From contig NZ_FNCO01000006.1 of NCBI RefSeq assembly GCF_900100795.1, forward strand, positions 309,317 through 373,316: 64,000 nucleotides of DNA, given 5' to 3'. This document shows positions 8,872 to 17,536 of the stretch, piece after piece (position 1 is the first letter of the stretch; each line of letters starts with the position of its first letter). The notes beneath the pieces are model-generated. The model was given only the letters and a program-made list of their open reading frames with translations. It had not been told where the DNA came from and made no database searches. A program made the position numbers and the translations under genes. This stretch comes from Pseudomonas abietaniphila. Its GTDB lineage: Bacteria > Pseudomonadota > Gammaproteobacteria > Pseudomonadales > Pseudomonadaceae.

Positions 8872-9078
8872 ATGAACCAGCAAGCCCACGTGCACGGCCC
8901 TGATTGCGACCACGATCATGACCACCACGAGCATCATCACGACCACGGCCACGTGCATGGCCCGCACTGCAACCACGAACCTCAAGAGCCGGTCCGTAAC
9001 GCGCTCAAGGACGTAGGTCGCAACGACCCTTGCCCCTGCGGCAGCGAGAAGAAATTCAAGAAGTGCCACGGCGCGTAA
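8872..9078 (+). CDS. Small His-rich protein with C-terminal SEC-C motif
   Basis: A 68-residue protein in two parts. Residues 1-37 are very rich in His, Asp and Cys, with a repeated HVHGPxC(D/N)H unit framing a block of [13 protein letters not shown]. Residues 47-68 hold a SEC-C motif, [17 protein letters not shown], in which His replaces the last cysteine as in SecA. The whole protein therefore looks built to hold zinc or nickel. It has no signal peptide. GGAG lies 8-10 bp before the ATG. A metal-store or metallochaperone role is inference. Confidence 0.85.
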   Translation: MNQQAHVHGPDCDHDHDHHEHHHDHGHVHGPHCNHEPQEPVRNALKDVGRNDPCPCGSEKKFKKCHGA

Positions 9079-9096
9079 GTACAGGCACGATTTAAC

Positions 9097-9188
9097 CTGT
9101 GGGAGCGAATTCATTCGCGAAAGATTGGCACGGCGATGCATCGGCATCGTCTGTACCGGCCTCTCGCGAATGAATTCGCTCCCACAGT
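9097..9188. repeat. REP pair (REPIN), GCGAATTCATTCGCGA class
   Basis: TGTGGGAGCGAATTCATTCG and its inverse CGAATGAATTCGCTCCCACA face each other about 45 bp apart, in the gap between the SEC-C gene and quiP. The arms are near-perfect copies of those at 19469-19561 and 47010-47102. Confidence 0.9.
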
Positions 9189-9313
9189 GTTTTGCGCGGT
9201 CACTCGAAGACTATGAAAAATCCTGAAATAAACTCCCTCCCCCCGCTTGCGTGGCGCCTGCCTGCTCTCTAACGTAGCGCGTTTCCAACGCCTACCCCCG
9301 CAGGAGCTCCATC

Positions 9314-11797
9314 ATGGCCTCGCCAGCCCTCTCACCCCTGAAGACGCGACTCAGTACTGCCGCCGCCATGATGGGCCTGTTGAGCCTCGCCGGCTGCCAG
9401 CTCGGCGGTGAAGACCGTGACAACCTGCCGCCAACCAGCGGGGTCTTCGCGATCAAGGGACTGGCGCAGAACGTGTCGGTGCGCCGCAATAACCTGGGCA
9501 TGCCGCTCATTGAAAGCAGCACCTTTCACGACGCGCTCTTCACCCTGGGTTACGTCCACGCCAGCGATCGCATCTCGCAAATGGTACAGATGCGCCTGTT
9601 GGCGCAGGGCCGCCTGTCGGAAATCGCAGGACCGGGAGCGCTGGATCTGGACCGCATGATGCGCGCCGCCCAGCTCAAGCAGAACGCGAGCGACCTGTAC
9701 AACGCGTCATCGCCGCGCTTGAAGCGTTTCTTCGAGGTGTATGCACGGGGCGTCAACGCCTACCTGTTCCGCTATCGCGACAAGTTGCCGTCCGACCTCG
9801 CCGACGCGGGTTACAAGCCCGAATACTGGAAGCCCGAAGACTCGGCGCTGATTTTCAGCCTGCTCAACTTCAGCCTGTCGGTAAACTTGCAGGAAGAAAT
9901 CTCCTCGCTGGTGCTGGCGCAGACAGTCGGGGCCGACAAGCTCGCCTGGCTGCTGCCGACCTACCCCGATGAAGCGCTGCCGTTCGCGGAGGCCGACAAG
10001 CTCAAGGGGTTGAACCTGGGCAGCCAGATGCCGGGGCTGAGTGATCTGGACAAGGCGGCGCTGCAACTCTCGGACCTCAACCTGTTGGGCGTTTCGGCCT
10101 CCAACAACTGGGTGATTTCACCGCAACGCGCCCGCGCGGGCAAAAGTCTGCTGGCCACCGACAGCCAACTGCCCGCCACCTTGCCGTCCATGTGGAATTT
10201 CGTGCAGATCCGTTCGCCGAAATACCAGGCGGCCGGGGCCACCGTCGCGGGTCTGCCACTGGTGCTGTCCGGCTTCAACGGCAAGCTGGCCTGGGGCATG
10301 GGCCCGGCGATGGGCGACAACCAGGACCTGTTCCTGGAAAAACTCAAGCGCGAAAACAATCGCCTGATGGTCATGGTCGACGGCAAATGGGTTGCGGCCG
10401 GAGCCCACGAAGAAACGTATTTTGTCAAAGGTCAGTCGCCGGTGCGCGAGCCTGCGTATGAAACCCGTCACGGGCCTTTGCTCAATGCCAGTTCGGCGCA
10501 ACTCGCCAGCGGTCTGGGCGTTGCCCTGCAAATGCCAGACGCCAAGGACGACAAAACCCTGGATGCGTTGTTCGACCTGACCCGGGCACAGAACGTTGAG
10601 CGGGCCTTTGATAACACCCGGGAAATCCGCGCGATTAACCTGAACATCGTGTTCGCCGACGCCTCGAACACCGGTTGGCAGGTCACCGGGCGTTACCCGA
10701 ACCGCCGCGAAGGCCTGGGCCTTATTCCCTCGCCGGGTTGGGAAAGCCGTTTCGATTGGGACGGTTACGCCGACGCCATGCTGCACCCGTATGATCAAGA
10801 CCCGCAGCAAGGCTGGATCGCCACTGCCAACCAGCGCACCGTACCGAAGGGTTACGGGATGCAGTTGTCCAATTCCTGGGACTACCCGGAACGCGCCGAG
10901 CGGATCGCCGAGTTGGCCAACACCGGCAAGCAGGACACGCGCAGCACGATCAGCATGCAATACGACCAGACCACGACGTTCGCGGCGAAGCTCAAAAAGA
11001 TGTTCGAAGCGCCGGGCATGTCCAAACCGCTGAAGCAAGCGATCGATGCGCTCGCGCCTGCGGACAGGGACAAGGCGCGCGAGGCATTGAGTCGTCTGAT
11101 GGCATTCGACGGCCGGTTGTCGCCGGTCTCGTCAGACGCCGCGATTTATGAGCTGTTCCTGCAGGAAAGCACCAAACAGATATTCCTCGATGAGCTGGGT
11201 CCGGAAAGCAGCCCGGCATGGAAAGCGCTCGTCCAGACGGCTGACCTGTCCTACTCGCCACAGGCTGATCACTTACTGGGGCGCGAGGACAGTCCATATT
11301 GGGATGACGTCAAAACCCCGCAGAAAGAAGACAAGCCGGCGATTCTGGCGCGCAGTCTGGCCGCTGCGATCAGCGCGGGGGAAAGTCAGTTGGGCGCTGA
11401 TCACAAGGCGTGGCAATGGGGCAAGCTGCATCAGTACACGTGGACATCGCAAAGCGCTCAGTTGACGGCAGCGATCGGCGGCAGCAAAGCCAGCGTGATC
11501 AAAGGCCCGATGGCCGCTGGCGGTGATCACACGACGTTGAATGCCTCGGGCTTCCATTGGGGCCAAGACTTCAACGCCGCGGTGATTCCCGCGATGCGCA
11601 TGATCGTCGACTTCGCTCAACAGGAGCCGATGATGGCGCAGAACGCTGCGGGGCAATCGGGTAACCCGGCGAGCCCGCACTTTGCCGACGGGATCGAGCC
11701 GTGGGTGAAGGGGCAGTACATGTCGGTGCCGATGCAGCCGGAGAACTTTGAGAAGGTGTACGGGAAGCAGCGGTTGACGTTGACGCCCGGTAAATAG
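9314..11797 (+). CDS. quiP: Penicillin acylase family protein, probable acyl-homoserine lactone acylase QuiP
   Basis: An 827-residue Ntn-hydrolase precursor. It starts with a signal sequence ending LSLAGC (Cys28), so it is probably a lipoprotein or exported. Penicillin acylases cut themselves before a catalytic Ser; here ASNNW places that Ser at residue 263, giving an alpha chain of about 230 residues and a beta chain of about 565. The N-terminal [13 protein letters not shown] motif ([28 protein letters not shown]) and a late N-H-NASG-like region fit the family. Neighbours dinG, OmpA and YchJ resemble the P. aeruginosa quiP neighbourhood as I recall it. Substrate (long-chain AHLs or another amide) is inferred. 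AGGAG precedes the ATG. Confidence 0.8.
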   Translation: MASPALSPLKTRLSTAAAMMGLLSLAGCQLGGEDRDNLPPTSGVFAIKGLAQNVSVRRNNLGMPLIESSTFHDALFTLGYVHASDRISQMVQMRLLAQGRLSEIAGPGALDLDRMMRAAQLKQNASDLYNASSPRLKRFFEVYARGVNAYLFRYRDKLPSDLADAGYKPEYWKPEDSALIFSLLNFSLSVNLQEEISSLVLAQTVGADKLAWLLPTYPDEALPFAEADKLKGLNLGSQMPGLSDLDKAALQLSDLNLLGVSASNNWVISPQRARAGKSLLATDSQLPATLPSMWNFVQIRSPKYQAAGATVAGLPLVLSGFNGKLAWGMGPAMGDNQDLFLEKLKRENNRLMVMVDGKWVAAGAHEETYFVKGQSPVREPAYETRHGPLLNASSAQLASGLGVALQMPDAKDDKTLDALFDLTRAQNVERAFDNTREIRAINLNIVFADASNTGWQVTGRYPNRREGLGLIPSPGWESRFDWDGYADAMLHPYDQDPQQGWIATANQRTVPKGYGMQLSNSWDYPERAERIAELANTGKQDTRSTISMQYDQTTTFAAKLKKMFEAPGMSKPLKQAIDALAPADRDKAREALSRLMAFDGRLSPVSSDAAIYELFLQESTKQIFLDELGPESSPAWKALVQTADLSYSPQADHLLGREDSPYWDDVKTPQKEDKPAILARSLAAAISAGESQLGADHKAWQWGKLHQYTWTSQSAQLTAAIGGSKASVIKGPMAAGGDHTTLNASGFHWGQDFNAAVIPAMRMIVDFAQQEPMMAQNAAGQSGNPASPHFADGIEPWVKGQYMSVPMQPENFEKVYGKQRLTLTPGK

Positions 11798-11877
11798 CGC
11801 TTTTGCGGTAGTGGTTGGGTGTCGGCGCTGGGCTTTGGGTCTAGCCCGTTATTTGTGTCGGCGCTTTATATGTGTTC

Positions 11878-11950
11878 TGGCTAACGCCAGACCTGTTCCG
11901 CCCTTGGTTACTTGGGGTCTTTTCAAGTAACCCGCCGAAGGCGGAACGCT
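11878..11950. repeat. Dispersed Pseudomonas repeat, hairpin-forming copy
   Basis: GTTCCGCC (11895-11902) pairs with GGCGGAAC (11940-11947), and inside it GGTTACTTG pairs with CAAGTAACC. The left flank CTAACGCCAGACCTGTTCCG resembles sequence at 37949-37990 (reverse) and 63830-63853. The rest of the 299-bp gap between quiP and the exonuclease gene shows no gene. Confidence 0.7.
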
Positions 11951-12096
11951 TCTGCCATTAGGCAGAACCTGTAGCGCCGCTCCGATGCTCGGATGCCCGC
12001 ACATCAACGCAGGCCAAAACCAGAAGCCAGCCAAAAACCCCGAACTTCCACCCGCCCAACCGCTCTACCTGACAAGCCCCTCAATCCGGTCATCCC

Positions 12097-13131
12097 ATGG
12101 ACCTCGTCATCGCCCGCCCCGAAGGCCTCTACTGTCCGCCCGGCGATTTTTACATCGATCCGTGGCGCCCGGTCGAACGATCGGTCATCACCCATGGCCA
12201 TGGCGACCACGCGCGCACCGGCAATGAGCACTACCTCGCGGCCGCCCCCGGGGAAGGCATTCTGCGTGCCCGACTGGGCCAGGACATCAACCTGCAGACC
12301 CTCGAGTACGGCGAATCCATCACCCACCACGGCGTAAAGCTCAGCCTTCACCCCGCGGGTCACGTGCTCGGTTCGGCGCAGGTTCGTCTGGAGTACCAGG
12401 GCGAAGTCTGGGTCGCGTCCGGCGACTACAAAGTCGAACCCGACGGCACCTGCGCGCCCTTTGAACCGGTGCGTTGCCATACCTTCATCACCGAATCCAC
12501 CTTCGGCCTGCCGATCTACCGCTGGCAGCCGCAGTCGGAAATCTTCACCGGCATCAACGACTGGTGGCGCGCCAACGCGGCCGCCGGCAAGGCCAGCGTG
12601 TTGTTCGCCTACTCATTTGGCAAAGCACAACGCATCCTCCACGGCATCGACCCGAGCATCGGACCGATCCTGGTTCACGGTGCCGTCGAACCGCTCAACC
12701 GGGTCTACCGCGAAGCCGGGGTACGGATTCCCGAAACCCACTACGCAGGCGACTTCAAAAAGACCGACCCGGCCCTGCGTCAGGCGCTGATCGTCGCACC
12801 GCCCTCCGCGGGCGGCAGCACCTGGATGCGTCGTTTCGGCGATTTCAGCGACGCCTTCGCCAGCGGCTGGATGATGCTGCGCGGCACGCGCCGGCGCCGT
12901 GGGGTGGATCGCGGTTTTGCGCTGTCTGACCACGCCGACTGGCCGGGCCTGTTGTGGGCCATCGAAAACACCGGGGCCGAACGGGTGATGGTGACCCACG
13001 GTTCAGTCGCCGTTCTGGTGCGTTACCTCCGTGAAAAAGGTCTGGATGCGCAAGGCTTCACCACCGAATATGGCGACGAGGAAGACGACGCGCCTGCCAA
13101 GCCCGACACCGTTCGAGAGGCCTCCGCATGA
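12097..13131 (+). CDS. Ligase-associated DNA exonuclease (metallo-beta-lactamase / beta-CASP)
   Basis: A 344-residue nuclease of the SNM1/Artemis-like family that occurs beside bacterial ATP-dependent DNA ligases. The metal-binding HGHGDH (33-38) matches HxHxDH, and further family signatures are HPAGHVLGSAQV, SGDYKVEPDGT and a C-terminal SDHADWPGL plus THGS. It should trim DNA ends with two zinc or manganese ions. Its last four bases overlap the ligase start (ATGA), so the two are translationally coupled. The partner helicase and PdeM endonuclease lie at 19631-22800. Confidence 0.9.
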   Translation: MDLVIARPEGLYCPPGDFYIDPWRPVERSVITHGHGDHARTGNEHYLAAAPGEGILRARLGQDINLQTLEYGESITHHGVKLSLHPAGHVLGSAQVRLEYQGEVWVASGDYKVEPDGTCAPFEPVRCHTFITESTFGLPIYRWQPQSEIFTGINDWWRANAAAGKASVLFAYSFGKAQRILHGIDPSIGPILVHGAVEPLNRVYREAGVRIPETHYAGDFKKTDPALRQALIVAPPSAGGSTWMRRFGDFSDAFASGWMMLRGTRRRRGVDRGFALSDHADWPGLLWAIENTGAERVMVTHGSVAVLVRYLREKGLDAQGFTTEYGDEEDDAPAKPDTVREASA

Positions 13132-14846
13132 AAGCCTTCGCCGAACTGTATGCCCTTCTGGATGCCACGACGTCCAGCAACGCCAAGCTTGCCGCCATGC
13201 AGCACTATTTCGCCCACGCGGCGCCGGAAGATGCGGCCTGGGCGGTGTATTTCCTATCCGGCGGGCGCCCGAGGCAACTGGTGCCGACGCGCTTGCTCCG
13301 TGAGCAGGCGATGATGCTGTCGGGGCTGCCCGAGTGGCTGTTCGAAGAAAGTTACCAAGCGGTGGGCGACCTGGCAGAAACCCTGTCGCTGCTGCTCCCT
13401 CAAGCCGAACACAGTTCTGACGAAGGCCTGGCCAGCTGGATGGAAAACAACCTGCTGCCCTTGCGCGGCCTGCCGCCCGAAGAACTCCTCGAACGGCTGC
13501 CGACGTTTTGGGCACAGCTGGATCGCCAGAGTCTGATGGTGTGCCTGAAATTGATCACCGGCAGTTTCCGTGTCGGCGTGTCGAAACTGTTGGTCACCCG
13601 CGCCCTGGCAGCCTTGGCGGACATCGACAGCAAACGTGTGGCGCAGCGCCTGGTGGGCTATACCGATCTGTCCCATCGCCCTAGCGCCGAGGGCTACCTG
13701 AAGCTGATCGCCGAAGAGTCCGAGGATGAGCACGCGCAACGGGGCGGTCAGCCCTACCCGTTCTTTCTCGCCCACGCGCTGCAGCAGCCGGTCGATCAGT
13801 TCGACAACCTGCTCGGCCCTGCCGAGAACTGGCAGGTGGAATGGAAGTGGGACGGGATTCGTGCGCAGGTCGTCAAGCGTGAAGGTCGGCTGTGGATCTG
13901 GTCCAGAGGCGAGGAACTGGTCACCGATCGTTTCCCCGAATTGCAGGCCCTCGTCCAGTGCCTGCCAGATGGGACCGTGATCGACGGCGAGATTGTGGTC
14001 TGGAAGGCGCCTGCCGATCAGCCGGGCACCAGCCCGAATGATTTCGCGCTCAGCACCCCTGCGCCGCAAGCGACCCAAGAACCCACGCCCTCCGTACAGC
14101 CCTTTGCCTTGTTACAGCAACGCATCGGTCGCAAAACCATCGGCAAGAAAATCCTTGAGGACGTCCCCGTGGTCGTCCTCGCCTATGACCTGCTGGAATG
14201 GCAAGGTCACGACTGGCGCAGCAAACCCCAGCATGAGCGGCGTGCACAACTGGAGCACGTGATCGTCGGCGCGCAGAGCCCAGTGTTGATGCCCTCGCCA
14301 GTCCTGAGTGGCAAAGACTGGCTCGACCTCGGCAAACAACGTGAAGCCTCCCGCAGCCTCGGGGTTGAAGGCATGATGCTCAAGGCCCGAGATTCGATGT
14401 ACGGGGTCGGCCGGACCAAGGACATGGGCGTGTGGTGGAAATGGAAGATGGACCCGTTCAGCGTCGACGCCGTGCTGATTTATGCCCAGCGCGGCCATGG
14501 CCGTCGCGCCAGCCTCTACAGCGACTACACCTTCGCGGTCTGGGATGGCCCGCCGCAGTCCGGTGAACGCACGCTGGTGCCTTTCGCCAAGGCCTATTCG
14601 GGCCTGACCGACGAAGAAATGCGCAAAGTCGATGCAATCGTGCGCAAGACCACGGTCGAGAAATTCGGCCCGGTGCGAAGTGTTACCCCCACCCTCGTTT
14701 TCGAGCTGGGATTCGAAGGCATTGCCCTGTCCAAACGCCACAAAAGCGGGATCGCGGTGAGGTTTCCCAGAATGCTCAGATGGCGACAGGACAAGCCTGT
14801 GGCCGAAGCGGACAGCCTGGCGACGTTGCAGGATCTGTTGTCTTGA
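13128..14846 (+). CDS. ATP-dependent DNA ligase (repair-associated)
   Basis: A 572-residue ligase of the eukaryotic/archaeal type. An N-terminal alpha-helical DNA-binding domain (about 1-200) precedes the nucleotidyl-transferase domain with EWKWDGIRAQ, where Lys240 is the expected AMP-accepting residue. Motif III-like VIDGEIVVW, motif IV VEGMMLKARDSMYGVGR and motif V WWKWKMDPFSVDAVLIYAQ follow, then an OB-fold. It seals nicks in repair rather than replication, where the NAD-dependent LigA works. It overlaps the upstream exonuclease by 4 bp. A perfect 9-bp stem hairpin overlaps its stop codon. Confidence 0.93.
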   Translation: MKAFAELYALLDATTSSNAKLAAMQHYFAHAAPEDAAWAVYFLSGGRPRQLVPTRLLREQAMMLSGLPEWLFEESYQAVGDLAETLSLLLPQAEHSSDEGLASWMENNLLPLRGLPPEELLERLPTFWAQLDRQSLMVCLKLITGSFRVGVSKLLVTRALAALADIDSKRVAQRLVGYTDLSHRPSAEGYLKLIAEESEDEHAQRGGQPYPFFLAHALQQPVDQFDNLLGPAENWQVEWKWDGIRAQVVKREGRLWIWSRGEELVTDRFPELQALVQCLPDGTVIDGEIVVWKAPADQPGTSPNDFALSTPAPQATQEPTPSVQPFALLQQRIGRKTIGKKILEDVPVVVLAYDLLEWQGHDWRSKPQHERRAQLEHVIVGAQSPVLMPSPVLSGKDWLDLGKQREASRSLGVEGMMLKARDSMYGVGRTKDMGVWWKWKMDPFSVDAVLIYAQRGHGRRASLYSDYTFAVWDGPPQSGERTLVPFAKAYSGLTDEEMRKVDAIVRKTTVEKFGPVRSVTPTLVFELGFEGIALSKRHKSGIAVRFPRMLRWRQDKPVAEADSLATLQDLLS

Positions 14847-14864
14847 GCACCACTTTGGTGCTCA
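14844..14864 (+). terminator. Hairpin at the end of the ligase gene
   Basis: TGAGCACCA and TGGTGCTCA form a perfect 9-bp stem with a 3-nt loop, beginning on the ligase stop codon. It is followed by AAACCCCTTTTTGGG, so the T-run is weak and displaced. It may act as a weak terminator or mRNA 3' stabiliser. Confidence 0.5.
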
Positions 14865-15225
14865 AACCCCTTTTTGGGTCACGCGCACTGCGCTGAGTAA
14901 GGGCGTGTCAGCCCCCAGTGCCTGGGGGTCAAAGTCATCTAAAGTGTTTCGAATGTTCCTACCGCTGCAACGCCCATGCGCGGGCAAGCGCGTTCCTTCA
15001 ATTTTTACGCACTCTGACCGGCCGTTTCGGCTACTCTCCCACTGCCTCCGGCGCACTGAAAAAAGACAAGAGATGGCTCAAAGTCATCATTGCGACAACT
15101 CCGTACATTTAAAACGCACGTTCGTCTCTTTGGTTCGGAAATTGCTATCTTTTTGCGGTCTGGCACCTGCCGGTAGCAAGCCTTCGCGTGTTCCCAACGC
15201 TCAATTTGGTTTTAAGGACTGAACG
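14865..15225. other. Non-coding gap before the aot-like operon
   Basis: About 360 bp without a gene. It holds a perfect 7-bp GC hairpin (CCCCCAG-TGC-CTGGGGG, 14912-14928) and an AT-richer stretch 15060-15200 that probably contains the aotJ promoter. One GCGACA lies at 15092-15097 but without the TT at the right spacing, so no convincing ArgR site is seen. Confidence 0.4.
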
Positions 15226-16008
15226 ATGAAAAAAGCATGGCTGACCCTTTCCGCACTCGCCATCTGTCTGGCCGCTGGCAACGCAATGGCCAAGGAATAC
15301 AAGGAGCTGCGTTTCGGCGTCGATCCTTCGTACGCTCCATTCGAATCGAAAGCCGCTGACGGTAGCCTGGTCGGCTTCGACATCGATCTGGGCAACGCGA
15401 TCTGTGCAGAACTGAAGGTCAAGTGCAAATGGGTCGAAAGCGATTTCGACGGCATGATCCCCGGCCTGAAAGCCAACAAGTTCGACGGCGTGATCTCCTC
15501 CATGACCGTGACCCCGGCTCGCGAGAAAGTCATCGACTTCTCCAGCGAACTGTTCTCCGGCCCGACTTCGCTGGTTTACAAGAAAGGCTCCGGTCTGAGC
15601 GCTGACGTCGCTTCGCTCAAAGGCAAAACCGTTGGCTACGAGCAAGGCACCATTCAGGAAGCCTACGCCAAGGCCATCCTGGACAAGGCTGGCGTGAAAA
15701 CCCAGGCCTACGCCAACCAGGATCAGGTTTACGCCGACCTGGTGTCCGGTCGTCTGGACGCTTCCGTACAAGACATGCTGCAAGCCGAACTGGGCTTCCT
15801 GAAATCGCCACAAGGTGCTGGCTACGAAGTCAGCAAGCCAATCGACGATCCACTGCTGCCAGCCAAAACTGCAGTCGGTATCTCGAAAGGTAACAAAGAC
15901 CTGAAAGCGCTTTTGGACAAAGGTATCAAAGCGTTACACGATGACGGCAAATACGCCGAGATCCAGAAGAAGCACTTCGGCGATCTGAATCTGTACAGCG
16001 GTAAATAA
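15226..16008 (+). CDS. aotJ: Basic amino-acid ABC transporter, periplasmic binding protein (AotJ/HisJ-like)
   Basis: A 260-residue cluster-3 binding protein with a 22-residue signal peptide ending GNAMA. Family motifs are LRFGVDPSYAPFESKAADGSLVGFDIDLG, CKWVESDFDGMIPGLKANKFDGVISSMTVTPAR and YAEIQKKHFG, matching the Lys/Arg/Orn and His binding proteins. It begins a J-Q-M-O-P order identical to the P. aeruginosa arginine/ornithine aot operon, but no argR follows. This copy may therefore be a paralog with another basic specificity. It is separated from aotQ by an intercistronic hairpin, common where the binding protein is made in excess. Confidence 0.8.
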   Translation: MKKAWLTLSALAICLAAGNAMAKEYKELRFGVDPSYAPFESKAADGSLVGFDIDLGNAICAELKVKCKWVESDFDGMIPGLKANKFDGVISSMTVTPAREKVIDFSSELFSGPTSLVYKKGSGLSADVASLKGKTVGYEQGTIQEAYAKAILDKAGVKTQAYANQDQVYADLVSGRLDASVQDMLQAELGFLKSPQGAGYEVSKPIDDPLLPAKTAVGISKGNKDLKALLDKGIKALHDDGKYAEIQKKHFGDLNLYSGK

Positions 16009-16016
16009 GTAAACTA

Positions 16017-16072
16017 ACGCCCGTCGACTCAGGGGTCATCCGAATCCCCCTCTGAATCGATGGGCGTTTTTA
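16017..16072 (+). terminator. Intercistronic attenuating hairpin, aotJ-aotQ
   Basis: ACGCCCGTCGA pairs with TCGATGGGCGT (one G-T pair), with an inner AGGGG/CCCCT extension, followed by a T-run. Lying inside an operon, it probably lets only part of transcription continue into aotQ, or protects the aotJ mRNA 3' end. Confidence 0.75.
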
Positions 16073-16091
16073 TTGACTGTATAGGTTCCAC

Positions 16092-16820
16092 ATGTTCGAA
16101 ACTCTCCTGCAAAACCTGGGACTGTCCGCGTTCAGCCTCAAGGGCTTCGGCCCGTTGCTGCTTCAGGGCACCTGGATGACCGTCAAATTATCGGTAATGT
16201 CGCTGCTGCTGGCCATCGTGCTTGGCCTGCTGGGCGCCAGTGCCAAACTGTCCAAAGCCGCGATCCTGCGTATCCCGGCGCAGGTCTACACCACGCTGAT
16301 TCGTGGCGTACCGGACCTTGTGCTGATGCTGCTGATTTTCTACAGCCTGCAGACCTGGCTCACCAGCTTCACCGAAGCGATGGAATGGGACTACATCGAA
16401 ATCGATCCCTTCGCCGCCGGTGTCATTACGCTGGGCTTCATCTACGGCGCGTACTTCACCGAAACCTTCCGCGGCGCGATCCTCGCGGTGCCGCGTGGCC
16501 AGGTCGAAGCCGCCACCGCCTATGGCTTGAGCCGTGCTCAGCGCTTCCGTTTCGTGGTGTTCCCGCAGATGATGCGCTTCGCCCTTCCCGGTATCGGCAA
16601 CAACTGGCAAGTGGTGCTCAAGGCCACGGCGCTGGTGTCGATCATCGGTCTGGCCGACCTGGTCAAAGCGTCTCAAGATGCAGGCAAAAGCACCTATCAG
16701 CTGTTCTATTTCCTGGTGCTCGCCGCGTTGATCTATCTGGTCATTACCAGCGTCTCCAACTTTGCCCTGCGCTGGGCTGAACGGCGTTACGCCGCAGGCA
16801 GCCGGGAGGCTCAACGATGA
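16092..16820 (+). CDS. aotQ: Basic amino-acid ABC transporter permease (AotQ/HisQ-like)
   Basis: A 242-residue inner-membrane permease of the His/Glu/Gln/Arg/opine family. An early helix is followed by RIPAQVYTTLIRGVPDLVLMLLIFY, the typical inner-membrane signature, and the EAA loop EAATAYGLSRAQRFRFVVFPQMMRFALPGIGNNW, which contacts the ATPase. About five membrane helices are expected. The gene overlaps aotM by 4 bp (ATGA). Confidence 0.85.
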   Translation: MFETLLQNLGLSAFSLKGFGPLLLQGTWMTVKLSVMSLLLAIVLGLLGASAKLSKAAILRIPAQVYTTLIRGVPDLVLMLLIFYSLQTWLTSFTEAMEWDYIEIDPFAAGVITLGFIYGAYFTETFRGAILAVPRGQVEAATAYGLSRAQRFRFVVFPQMMRFALPGIGNNWQVVLKATALVSIIGLADLVKASQDAGKSTYQLFYFLVLAALIYLVITSVSNFALRWAERRYAAGSREAQR

Positions 16821-17527
16821 TCGAATTGCTTCAAGAATACTGGCGCGCCTTCCTTTATACGGACGGGCAGAACATCACTGGCCTGGCCATGACCCTGTGG
16901 CTGCTCAGCGCGTCCATCGCCATCGGCTTCATCGCTTCCATTCCGCTGTCCATTGCCCGCGTCTCGCGCAACCCGCTGGTTCGCTGGCCGGTGCAGTTCT
17001 ACACCTATCTGTTCCGGGGCACGCCGCTCTATATCCAGTTGCTGATCTGCTACACCGGCATCTACAGCCTGGAAGTCGTGCGCGATCAGCCGCTGCTCAA
17101 CTCGTTCTTCCGCGACGCGATGAACTGCACCATTCTGGCGTTCGCCCTCAACACCTGCGCCTACACCACCGAGATCTTCGCCGGCGCGATTCGCAGCATG
17201 AACCACGGCGAAGTCGAAGCGGCGAAGGCTTACGGCCTGACCGGCTGGCGACTGTACACCTACGTGATCATGCCGTCGGCCCTGCGCCGTTCGCTGCCTT
17301 ACTACAGCAACGAAGTGATCCTGATGCTGCACTCGACCACCGTGGCCTTCACCGCCACCGTGCCGGACATCCTCAAAGTTGCCCGCGATGCGAACTCGGC
17401 CACCTTCCTGACGTTCCAGTCGTTCGGCATCGCCGCGCTGATCTACCTCACGGTCACCTTCATATTGGTGGGCCTGTTCCGTTTGGCCGAACGCCGCTGG
17501 CTGGCCTTCCTCGGCCCGTCTCACTAG
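16817..17527 (+). CDS. aotM: Basic amino-acid ABC transporter permease (AotM/HisM-like)
   Basis: A 236-residue permease that pairs with AotQ to form the membrane channel. RVSRNPLVRWPVQFYTYLFRGTPLYIQLLICYTGIYSL and the EAA loop EVEAAKAYGLTGWRLYTYVIMPSALRRSLPYYSNE are diagnostic for the HisM branch. The start overlaps the aotQ stop (ATGA), so the two are made in equal amounts. Confidence 0.86.
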   Translation: MIELLQEYWRAFLYTDGQNITGLAMTLWLLSASIAIGFIASIPLSIARVSRNPLVRWPVQFYTYLFRGTPLYIQLLICYTGIYSLEVVRDQPLLNSFFRDAMNCTILAFALNTCAYTTEIFAGAIRSMNHGEVEAAKAYGLTGWRLYTYVIMPSALRRSLPYYSNEVILMLHSTTVAFTATVPDILKVARDANSATFLTFQSFGIAALIYLTVTFILVGLFRLAERRWLAFLGPSH

Positions 17528-17536
17528 GACCTGCCC

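Noticed and set aside
15092..15097. GCGACA word upstream of aotJ as an ArgR site
   Set aside because: The required TT eight bases upstream is AG, and no second unit lies 21 bp away.
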